Source: Anolis sagrei
Lineage: Eukaryota > Chordata > Lepidosauria > Squamata > Anolidae
NCBI RefSeq assembly: GCF_037176765.1
Contig: NC_090022.1
Location: 78,952,209 to 79,016,208, forward strand
DNA length: 64,000 nt
Direction of reading: 5' to 3'
Shown in pieces: positions 22,997 to 32,284 of the stretch; the first letter of the stretch is position 1, and every line of letters begins with the position of its first letter. Below the pieces are notes generated by a model. The model ran no database searches and had not been told where the DNA came from. It saw nothing but the letters and a program-made list of their open reading frames with translations. The position numbers and the translations under genes are program-made.

Positions 22997-23904
22997 TGGA
23001 TAGCATAGGGAAGGGTTAACACCCCTGAGGTGTTTATTTTGTTGTCTGTGCCCCCGTTGAGAAGATTTCACCTCACTTTCTATCTCTGTGAAAGTGATAA
23101 TTGGATCTTGAAAAGTTTGTCTTGTTGTGAAAACAAGGATTGGTGATAAAGCTTCTGTGGAGACACTGTTTCCCCATGAAAACTCTTTCAGGAGTAAAAT
23201 TCCCTTCTGGGGACCTGTCTAGACAGTACCTTTATCCCAGGAGCTTCCACAGCAAACAGGAGGCTGGCCAGATGCTGTTCCCTGTAATTGCAGGAGCAAT
23301 TGCTACAAAAGTCAAAAAATGCAAGATTTCCAGGTGCAGGAATATCGCAGTTTTGAGCGGAATATGCGGATCTTCACATGTCTGTATGTCCCTGCAATCG
23401 GAAATCATGGGATTTTTTAATCTGGGTTTGTTCCCAGGTTTTAGATTTTGTTCCTGATTGGTTGATTCCTAAAAAGAAGGTGACACTTGAATAGAAAGCA
23501 AATATGGTCAATTGGTTAATGTGAGTTCTGCACCTCTATGACATCCATGTAGAGGCAATGTGCTGGCAAACTGAGGGCAAAGTGCTAGTGCCACCTCAGG
23601 GGCCAGCTGCCTCTAGCCACCACCATTTTCCTGCAAACAGATTCAAAAGGCCAGAAACAGCACCATTGTGGAAGGAGTAGCAGGGGTCAGTGCTTCTTTT
23701 AGGTTTTCTCAGGCTGGATTAAGCTTTTGTCTTTTGCCATTATGCTTACAGAAGAGAATGATTTCTTTTCAATAAAGATACTTACATTGACCTGTGTCTA
23801 TAACAGCTATCTACTAGGCCTCTAAATAGTGGCACCTGTGTTTGCAGATGTCATGCAAGTCTGTTATAAACTAAGAAGTAGGTATAGCTATTTCTTAACC
23901 TTCC

Positions 23905-23970
23905 TATTTATTTACTTATTTATTTCCAACATTTCTACCCCGCCCTTCTCAAACCCCGAGGGGGACTCAG
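23905..23970 (-). mobile_element. L2-type LINE 3' tail
   Basis: accccgcccttctcaaaccc then cgagggggactcag, inverted relative to the copy at 18560. Confidence 0.6.
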
Positions 23971-23982
23971 AGAGGCTTTTGG

Positions 23983-24155
23983 CAAGTGCCAAAAAGCTTT
24001 CTCCCACCCTGGAAATTCCACAGGTATATATACACTCCACTTCCCTCACTGCTAACAGAACCTCTGAAGATGCCAGCCACAGATGCAGACAAAACAGTAG
24101 GAGAGAATGCTGCTGGAACACGGCCATAAAACCTGAAAAACTCATAGCAACCCAG
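23983..24155 (+). mobile_element. Penelope-like element 3' fragment
   Basis: ctctgaagatgccagccaca, gatgcagacaaaacagtagg and acggccataaaacctg match the 3' end at 12190-12290. Confidence 0.5.
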
Positions 24156-24402
24156 GTTTAGATTTCCCAAGCAGAACTTTCATGTTGATTGAACGCAAGT
24201 CAAACTGAACCACCTTTCAAATCTGAACAGATTAAGTCTTGTTTTCCAATCACACCCCTAATAAAGACTTCTCAGTAACATGAATATTAGTGTTAAATAA
24301 CACATTCAAATTCAAATGTGAGGACCAGAGGCGGCCCTAGGTAATTTTCAATGGTAAGCAAAGAATATTTTGGCGCCCCCCCCCCCCAAACCAATCACTG
24401 CG

Positions 24403-24440
<38 letters not shown>

Positions 24441-24552
24441 GGGCATGGACAAATTTTGGCCCTCCGGGTATTTTGGACTTCCTACTGGCTGTTTGGATTT
24501 GTGGGAGTTGAAGTCCAAAACACATGGAGGGCCAAAGTTGGCCTATGCCATC

Positions 24553-24588
<36 letters not shown>
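24403..24588. mobile_element. Palindromic MITE flanked on both sides by (CA)n
   Basis: CA runs at about 24403-24437 and 24554-24588 enclose a palindrome with arms gggcatggacaaattttggc and, inverted, ggcataggccaactttggcc. Centre reads attttggactt / aagtccaaaac. Confidence 0.7.
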
Positions 24589-24590
<2 letters not shown>

Positions 24591-24950
24591 CCGTCCCCTG
24601 CCACACGTTGCTGTGATCCAGTCTGGTGATCTTGAAAAGAAAGTAATGAGAAAGTTGGTTTCTAATCTATGTAATGCCTTTCTGCTTGTGGGTAAACAGT
24701 ATTTCTTGTTTCTTTGTCAGTGTTGATATGAGATTGTCTGGTTTGCCTACTCTGGAACATGCAACATATCATTGTTCTTCTTTAGGGATCCCTTTCAAAT
24801 CTATGATATTACATCTTCCATATGTGTGTGTGTGAGAGAGAATCATATAGATCTATATCTATGGCTGGATGGCTCTTTGTCAGGAGGGCTTTGATTATGT
24901 TTTCTTGCTCTGGTGAAGGGAGTTGGTCTGGATGGCCATGCAGTACAAAA
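24588..24950 (+). mobile_element. Unclassified repeat followed by CR1-type tail
   Basis: 24588-24800 starts actagccgtcccctgccaca, a repeat start also suspected at about 36620. 24860-24945 (ggctggatggctctttgtca, ggtctggatggccatg) is a CR1-type 3' end. Confidence 0.4.
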
Positions 24951-25077
24951 ATATCCATTTGAGGCAGAATTTCCTAACTAACAATCATCTAAGTAAATGC
25001 AGCTGGAGCACAAATAAGCAGCTCTGTTACATTATCTGACTAACAAGGTTATCCTCTGATCAGATTAAAGTGTTTTA

Positions 25078-25150
25078 AATTGTTGTTGTTGTTGTGTGCC
25101 CTCAAGTCATTTCCAATTTATGGGTACCCTAAGGCAAACATAACAAAGTG
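25078..25150 (-). mobile_element. SINE 3' tail
   Basis: (TTG)n then tgtgccctcaagtcatttcc, the inverted CAA-tailed SINE end. Confidence 0.5.
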
Positions 25151-25169
25151 CAATTCATCAAGTATCAAA

Positions 25170-26505
25170 GGGCCCTTCAACATTGCCATGTAACCCAGAA
25201 TAGCAAGGCAGATAATCCACATTATCTTCTTTGAACTGGGTTATCTGAGTTCACACTGCCATATAATCCAGTTCAAAGCAGAGAATGGATTTCAGGAAGG
25301 CCTTCGACAAGGTCCCCCATGACCTTCTGGCAAGGAAACTAGTCCAATGTGGGCTAGGCAAAACTACGGTGAGGTGGATCTGGAATTGGTTAAAAGGACG
25401 AACCCAGAGGGTGATTCTCCCCAAGGCTTCCTCCTCTTCATCCTGGAAAGAAGTGACAAGCGGAGGGCCATCAGCAGGGTTCCATCCTGGGCCCAGTCCT
25501 GTTCAGGATCTCTATTAATGACTCAGATGAAGGGCTAGAAGGCATGATCATCAAGTTTGCAGACGACACCAAATTGGGAGGGAGAGCCAATAGTCCAGAG
25601 GACAGGAGCAGAATTCAAAACGATCTTGACAGATTAGAGAGATGAATGGCCAAAATTAATAAAATGAAGTTTAACAGTGACAAATGCAAGAGACTCCACT
25701 TAGGCAGGAAAAACGAAATGCAAAGATACAAAATGGGGGGCAATGCCTGGCTCGAGAACAGTACGTGTGAAAAAGATCTTGGAGTCCTCGTGGGGAGGAA
25801 GTTAAACTTGAGCCAACAATGTGATGTGGCAGCAAAAAAAGCCAATGGGATTTTGGGCTGCATCAAGAGGAGCCTAGTGTCTAGATCTAAGGAAGTCATG
25901 CTCCCCATGCTCTATTCTGCTTTGGTTAGACCACACCTGGAATATTGTGTCCAATTCTGGGCACCACAATTCAAGAGAGATATTGACTCTAAGCTGGAAT
26001 GTGTCCAGAGGAGGGTGACTAAAATGATCAGGGGTCTGGAGAACAAACCCTATGAGGAACGGCTTAAGGAGCTGGGCATATTTAGCCTGAAGAAGAGAAG
26101 GCTGAGAGGAGATATGATGAGAGCCATGTATAAATATGTGAGAGGAAGCCACAGGGAGGAGGAGGGAGCAAGCTTGTTTTCTGCTTCCCTGGAGACTAGG
26201 ATGCAATGGAACAATGGCTTCAAACTACAAGAGAGGAGATTCCATCTGAACATGAGGAAGAACTTCCTGACTGTGAGAGCCGTTCAGCAGTGGAACTCTC
26301 TGCCCCGGAGGGAGTGTGGTGGAGGCTCCTTCTCTGGAAGCTTTGAAACAGAGGCTGGATGGCCATCTGTCAGGGGTGATTTGAATGCAATATTCCTGCT
26401 TCTTGGCAGGATGGGGTTGGACTGGATGATGGCCCAGGAGGTCTCTTCCAACTCTTGGATTCTATGATTCTATCTGTATTTTATATGGCAGCATAGAAGG
26501 GGCTG
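25170..26505. mobile_element. Palindromic MITE split by a CR1 insertion
   Basis: The MITE's left part (gcccttcaacattgccatgt .. ccagttcaaagcagagaat) stops at about 25283. It resumes after the CR1 copy with tattttatatggcagcatag. Uninterrupted relatives at 26756-27200 show the two parts belong together. Confidence 0.6.
25284..26476 (+). mobile_element. CR1 LINE, 5'-truncated, 3' end complete
   Basis: Reverse-transcriptase motifs run DFRKAFDKVPHDLL, WLKGRTQRV and the FADD catalytic box (25556-25567). A 273-codon open frame (25646-26467) then carries NSDKCKRLHLGR, LGVLVGRKLNLSQQCD and KRRLRGDMMRAMYKYVRG. The 3' end ATTCTATGATTCTAT is the CR1 terminal repeat. Frame changes between about 25500 and 25640 break the polymerase part. 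The long intact frame suggests a fairly young copy. Confidence 0.85.
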
Positions 26506-26584
26506 AAAACCCTTTCTACACTGCCTTATACCCTGGGATCTGAACTGACATTATTTGCTTTAAACTGGTTTAAACACTGCCAGA

Positions 26585-26586
26585 TG

Positions 26587-26617
<31 letters not shown>
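26585..26617. repeat. (ATA)n microsatellite
   Basis: Uninterrupted ATA repeats inside the MITE cluster, next to a ctttatttattaatg LINE-tail-like piece. Confidence 0.85.
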
Positions 26618-26755
26618 GCTTTATTTATTAATGTGGGATAAGAAAATAATCTGGGTTTAGATCCTGGGTTATAGGGCAGTGTAGGTCCAAAACCCCTTCT
26701 ACACAGCTGTATCCAGATTCTCTGCTTTGAACCGAATTATATGGCACTGTAGACT

Positions 26756-26907
26756 CAGGGCCCTTCCACATAGCCCCATATCTCAGAATATCAAGGCAGA
26801 AAAACCCACATTATCTGAGTGTGGACTCAGATAACCCAGTTCAAAGCAGATATTTTGGGATTTCTGCCTTGATATTCTGGGTTATATGTTTGTGTGGAAG
26901 GTCCCTG
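26756..26907. mobile_element. Complete palindromic hAT-type MITE (152 bp)
   Basis: Starts CAGGGCCCTTCCACATAG and ends GTGTGGAAGGTCCCTG. The two halves pair almost throughout (gaatatcaaggcagaaa with tttctgccttgatattc). No matching 8-bp flank was found. Confidence 0.7.
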
Positions 26908-26908
26908 A

Positions 26909-27200
26909 CAGGTCCTATATCCTAGGATCTGATCCCAGATTTTCTGCTTTGAACTGGATTATATGAGTCTGCACTGCCAGATAATCTGGGATAAACTGAC
27001 AACCTGGGATCAGATCCTGAGATATAAGGTCTGCCTGGAAGGGCCCTGTGACAATCCAGTTCAAAGCAGATAATATGAAAAAGAAAATAAGAAAAAAAAC
27101 TCAACTCTGGGGTTTTTGCAGGCCCCACCCCCCAAACCCCTGCCATTGATATTCTGGATTATGTAGGTGTGCAGAAGGGCCCTAAACCTCCTTCTACACT
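26909..27200. mobile_element. Adjacent palindromic MITE copies
   Basis: 26909-27048 starts caggtcctatatcctagg and ends cctggaagggccctg, again palindromic. 27053-27200 (ccagttcaaagcagataata .. gtgtgcagaagggccct) is a third, disrupted copy. Confidence 0.55.
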
Positions 27201-27268
27201 GCCATATACTCACGGGGAGTGGGTGGCTGGGAGTGGAGTGAGGAGGTCGGTGGGAGAGGTCGCCCTCG

Positions 27269-27655
27269 GCTGCTCTTGCCCCGCCCCCATGGATGGGCCC
27301 TCCTGCCGCCGCTGCCCAGTCACTCCAAGCTTGAGAGGGAGCCGGGGGCAGGGACAGCTCAGCTGGCCACCACCCCACCGGTCTCCCTGATAACCGAGCC
27401 TGCCGCTCCTCCTCCTCTTCCTCCCCCCCTCGCCCTCGGCATCTTTGAGCGGCGCGGCCTGAGGAGGAGGAGGAAGAGAAAGGGACAGAGGATGGGGGGG
27501 GGCGGGGAGGAGGAACGGAAGGCCCCATGACCAGGGAGACTGGCGTGGGTGGTGGCCAGCTGAGCTGTCCCCGCCCCTGTCTCCCTCTCAAGCCTGGAGT
27601 GACAGGGGGCGCCGGCAGTGAGAGGGGCCATCCACAGGGGCAGGGCAAGAGCAGC
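27269..27655. repeat. GC-rich long inverted repeat
   Basis: The left arm begins gctgctcttgccccgccccc and the right arm ends gggcaagagcagc. The arms (about 27269-27430 and 27490-27655) pair over roughly 160 nt. The best stretch is cttgagagggagccggggg with its counterpart cccctgtctccctctcaag, plus gacagctcagctggccacca. The loop is purine-rich GAGGAGG. It is far more GC-rich than any other part of the window. Confidence 0.7.
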
Positions 27656-27967
27656 CAGGGCAAGAGCAGCAGGCTGCGCCGCTCGGTGGGGGCGGGGAGG
27701 AAGAGGGACCCTGCTGCTGCTGCTGCTAGTGGAGGCGGAGAAGGAGGAGGATGGGAGGAGGAGGAGGAGCAGCAGGCTCTCTGGCCTCTGCTAGCTTCCC
27801 GCGTCCCTCGCTCGCGGCGCCCCAGGGCAAAATAAAGTGTTCCGCAAGGGCTTACTTCGCGTAATGCTTGAGCCGCCCCTGGTGAGGACTATCTCAGAGG
27901 TAGGTCTTCTTTGAGGGTGCTGTTTTAGTCCCTTTGTTAGGTTAACTATGCTGCTGGCTGCAGGTTT

Positions 27968-28260
27968 GTTTATTTATTTAAAGCATTTATATTCTGCCCT
28001 TCTCACCTCAAAGGGGACTTGAAAACACAAGGGCAGAGCACAACATATAAATGGCAAACATTCAATGCCAAAACATACTAGACTATCCACATATAAAAAC
28101 ATTAAAATCACTTATCTTGACATTAAAATCCTCTGTTTAAAACTGTCTCAAACATCCATATCGAATCATAATAAGAGTTCCTATTGCTGCCACATTGCAC
28201 AGTCCCAAAGGCTCAGTCCCACATCCAAGTTTTTATCATCCTTCTAAAGTACAAAATGTT
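27968..28260 (-). mobile_element. L2-type LINE 3' end
   Basis: tatattctgcccttctcacc then tcaaaggggacttgaaaaca, inverted tail, followed by about 200 nt of inverted 3' UTR-like sequence. Confidence 0.5.
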
Positions 28261-28329
28261 CTATCCTAGAGGAGGGATTGACTAAATGGATTAATAGCTG
28301 GGGCATGTTATCCATACTCTCCACTACAG

Positions 28330-30030
28330 CATTATGTTGAAAATTCTGCTCTTTACATAATTTATATAGAACTTGACAATATCAGTCTTACTGTAATCCC
28401 TGTCTAAAAAAATTACCAAATCTCCAAACTTAGAAAACCACTATCATTATTTGGCAGTTAACAGCAAGAACTGGTTACCTCAAGAGATGAAGCAAGCATT
28501 GCAAAAGTGAGGTGCCTTTTCACAACTGTGCAATCAGTGTGGCCATAGTATGAAGAAAAAGAACAAATTAATTCCTGAGGGTAACTGCCTTATTCTTGCT
28601 TAGTCAGGAGATTGTATGTACAGTAAATATTACCAAACACCAGATCTGGTATCTGGCACCAAATATACAACAGATCATTGTACTAACTGAGTCTTTAGCT
28701 GTGAAAGTCATGTAGGAGTAGTTGATTTTATTTTATTTTTTGTCAACTGCCATGTCATCTTCACTACCTCTTCCTGCTCTTTCAGCTCGGGAATAAGGAT
28801 TTTTCTGCGATAAAGGTAGAAAATGACAGGATTAGATGTCATCTGTTCTAAAGGCAACTGTGGTTGATCTTCATGGGGAAAGAAAATCACAACTGTTTAA
28901 ATAATGCATTCAAGAAAGAGACAGAATCCAAGAGATTTCCCTTTCTGATGATGTGATCATTGAAGTCTAATCCAACCACATTCTCCTTTCTCTGCCATAG
29001 TCAATCAACCAAACAGAATCATGTATTGGGGATTGCAACCTTCTGATACTTGTCTCAGAATAAGCCAAACTTACCATTGTCTCCTTCCTTGGAGGACTGG
29101 ACTTCAGTTTAGCACTAGACATTCCTTGAAGGTAAGTCCAGAGCAGACCTGCATGACCTATGTCCCTCCAGGTGCTTTGGACTTTAGCTCCTAGAATTTC
29201 TGACATTGGAAAAGCTGGCTAGGGCTACTGGCAGAGTCTCATGCAAGGAAAAACTAAGCTTGTCATATCTGTTCATTTTAGTAAAACCTTTTGTGGGCTC
29301 AAATGTGATATGCCGCCTACATACGTGTATAAATCAACATCAAGGCAGGCTTGGGAGCCAAAATTATGGATTTTGTTATGACCCATGGATAACTGAAGGC
29401 CATTCCATAGAAAGGGGATACACCAATGCCAACTCAGGGGGGCAGCTGTTCCTGCCACCATTTCTCCACCCAGGTTTCAAAAAAGTCAGTGCTGGAGATG
29501 GTAGAGGGGCTTGATTCTTTTTAGGATTTTTTCAGATGCATCAAGCTCTTGTCAGCTGTCACTCTACACAGAGAGGGTGGAGTTTTTCTATAAGAGTTGA
29601 GCTACAATGCTCACATTTGGGGGGTTTATTTTTTTGACTCAAATGTCTAGACATATACACAAGTATAATTAAATTACAGGGTTTTTTATGGTATAAATAT
29701 GAGGATTACTTTAAGGATGGAACCATCTAAATGTGATGATATTGGATAAATATGTGCAATAAAATTAATAAGTGTTATTATATCAACAAGCTTTTAGAGA
29801 ATTATGAATAGTTTAGGACAGACAGAATATTTTATCTCTTTCTCATAATTTTAAAGCTCACGCTTACCATATATTGAATACAAACCTGCAACTAAAGTAC
29901 ATGGAAATTAATCTCCCTGGTTAATGGCTGCTGCAGCCTCAATGGAACAGATTTGTGACTATTTAGAAAAATGGTATTTGGGAATTACAGTAGAATTTTA
30001 TATGTTTTAAAGGTCTTAATGAATGTATGT
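28330..30030. other. Intergenic stretch before gene 3
   Basis: No exon seen. 29145-29215 (ccctccaggtgctttggact) is a fragment of the MITE family at 24439-24553. The rest is unclassified. Confidence 0.45.
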
Positions 30031-30044
30031 TATATTTTTGTTTT

Positions 30045-30160
30045 AAATGTATTTTGTGAAGGAATCAAATGGCTGCCTGGTTGTAAGATACCTTGAGTCA
30101 CCTTCAGGTTCAAGAAAGGTGGGATAGAAATGTCATGAATAAATAAATAATAAATAGAAG
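30045..30160 (+). mobile_element. L2-type LINE 3' tail
   Basis: ggttgtaagataccttgagt, ttcaagaaaggtgggataga and an aataaataaataat end. Confidence 0.6.
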
Positions 30161-30559
30161 TTCCTTTCTCAGCCCAAGCAGAGGTGTGCTCAGTGCAGGC
30201 ATGGACTCCCTTCCAAAGGAATGTGGGGTATTTAAAACCAATAAAATTCACATGGTGACCATGTTCATAGACAACCTAGACACAAACACACACACACTTC
30301 TCTATTGCCCTTTCCTAGGCAAGCAACTGGCATTCTTTTCTATTCAGTCACACTGTCTGCATCTGACTTCCAGATAACATTTTGATGTTTTAAAAATACT
30401 CTCCTGAAAGTTGTAATATTGTATCATTTATATATCATTAGTCTGAGATTTTGGAACTATTGCAATTCATGTTTTGATAGTTGCTTTAACTTGTATTTAA
30501 AATTAAAAAAAAATCTCTTTACTGGATCTATTTAAGTGATGTTAAAAATCTCTGAGCCC

Positions 30560-30675
30560 CATATAATGTAGACCCAAATAGTCAATGCACTTCAATCTGC
30601 ATTATATGAATCTACACTGACCATTATAGTGCAATTCAAACTACATTATATGGCAGTATAGATGGGACCTGAGAA
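30560..30675. mobile_element. Palindromic MITE
   Basis: Inverted motifs atataatgtagaccc and tacattatatggcagtatag around a short centre. Related to the copies at 2013 and 51300. Confidence 0.5.
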
Positions 30676-30790
30676 TGCCTGCCCTGAGAAAATGTAGAAT
30701 ATAAATCAAGTAAACAATTAGTCTAATACATAATGAATAACAAAAGGATTTGCAGTGCACATTTCATTTTTGTAACTTGCTAATGTAGGC

Positions 30791-31128
30791 TGCTAATGGA
30801 GCCCCTGGTGGCACAGTGGGTTAAAGCGCTGAGCTGCTGAGCTTGTTGACCGAAAGGTCACAGGTTTGAATCCGGGGAGTGGCTTGAGCTTCCGCTGTCA
30901 GCCCCAGCTTCTGCCAACCTAGCAGTTCAAAAATATGCAAATGTGAGTAGATCAATAGCTACCACTCCAGCGAGAAGGTAATGGCGCTCTATGCAGTCAT
31001 GCTGGCCACATGACCTTGGAGGTGTCTATGGACAACGCCAGCTCTTTGGCTTAGAAATGGAGATGAGCACCACACCCCAGAGTCAGACACAACTGGACCA
31101 TGTCAGTGGAAAACCTTTACCTTTACCT
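30791..31128 (+). mobile_element. tRNA-derived SINE (Sauria/ACA type) with 10-bp target duplication
   Basis: tRNA part: ctggtggcacagtgggttaa, then aggtttgaatccgggg (box B). Body: ctagcagttcaaaaatatgc. The end aacctttacctttacctt is the short 3' repeat shared with Bov-B LINEs, which drive this SINE family. TAATGTAGGC flanks at 30781-30790 and 31129-31138. Confidence 0.8.
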
Positions 31129-31139
31129 TAATGTAGGCG

Positions 31140-32160
31140 GTGTTGGTAGCTACCACGTGAGATGGAGACAAATGAGTATCAACATGTGTCAATTATTATT
31201 GGGATGACCTCATGGAAGATGGAGGTCTGGTAGGTGTTAAATGCTTAATCAGTCAACATTTATGCCCTGCCTTTCTGCATTTTCACAAAGGCAAAGCAAC
31301 CAATGACCTCAACACAACATACATTGTCATCAGAGTCACCATTTGTCCCTTCTTGGAGAAACACCTGTCAGGCCAGACTCTGCTTTCCTGCAGCCTGCCA
31401 ACGCATAGTTCCAAAATTTCCATAATGCCATAACTTCAAAATGCCAAAAAGCCCAAACTTCTTCCCTAAGAACAATGCCCTTGAGGAAGAAGCCCCAAGT
31501 GACCAGACTGCTGCCATGCAAATCTGCCACTCTCCATACATACACGGATCTTCATTCTAATCTAACAGGTCTCCTATGCTAACTTCCCTCCAATTTTTAA
31601 AGTATGTGTATAGAATTTGTATACACAAGAGTTTTTGTGCAGAACTTTTGATCAGCCTGCAGAGAATGACCATCAGCACATTTATTTGCATTCTACTGTG
31701 GAATTTAGTTCAAACATTAAAGTTATCCAAGGCATGGAAGTTATTTTGGGAACAACATTTCCTTTTGGATAGCTCATTTCAAGTTTAAGCAAAAAAAAAA
31801 AAAAACCCAGAGTGCCTTCACCAAGCTTCTATCCAGAAGCCACCAACACTATAGTAGGTAATGAGAAGTTAGGTGGGAATGTTCCTGCATACATTTTACA
31901 TTCCTTCTTCACAGTCTCTAAACAGTGCTGGATATCATTTTTCAATCAAACTTTAAAAAATATTTTCTATTATTTTCTATTATTATTCTATTATTTGTGA
32001 GCTTACTTTTTTTTTTTACTGCTTGCTAACATGGTGGTTGCAACACATTGACTGTTATCTCATACCAAAAAAAGAGGAACCTTTAACACTGGAACAGCTG
32101 ACCACAGTTCTTTGTAATATCACATGGACAACTATTGGGAGAAGAATAATTCCTCAAGAT
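31140..32160. other. Upstream flank of gene 3
   Basis: No exon or named repeat seen; an A run at about 31790-31805. Confidence 0.45.
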
Positions 32161-32170
32161 CCAGAGCATG

Positions 32171-32177
32171 TATATAA
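32171..32177 (+). promoter_or_regulatory. Candidate TATA box of gene 3
   Basis: TATATAA lies 114 nt upstream of the gene 3 ATG. The next 60 nt (ggtaaaac, then gccagtggaatctga) match the leader of gene 2, supporting a shared core promoter and 5' UTR. Confidence 0.6.
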
Positions 32178-32284
32178 CTACAGGAAAGACCTGGTAAAAC
32201 TATAGACCCCATCTGAGCCAGTGGAATCTGAGAAATATCTATATCTTAGAAGGCTACCATTACGTTGGACAAGTCAACAGACTC

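Larger units (their letters stand above)
24326..27881. mobile_element. Composite 3556-bp hAT-like element with perfect 8-bp target duplication
   Basis: Left end CAGAGGCGGCCCTAGG and inverted right end CAGGGGCGGCTCAAGC match at 12 of 16 positions. GTGAGGAC flanks both sides (24318-24325 and 27882-27889). No transposase reading frame was seen, so it is non-autonomous. Inside are a palindromic MITE set in CA repeats, a CR1 copy, a string of palindromic MITEs and a GC-rich inverted repeat (27269-27655). Much of the length is clearly later insertion. The original element may have been little more than the ends plus the GC-rich core. Confidence 0.7.

Noticed and set aside
27061-27663. Long open frames on both strands in the GC-rich block, with Pro/Ser/Arg-rich translations
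   Set aside because: Low stop frequency is expected in GC-rich sequence. The frames overlap an inverted repeat inside a transposon and show no domain or splice pattern.
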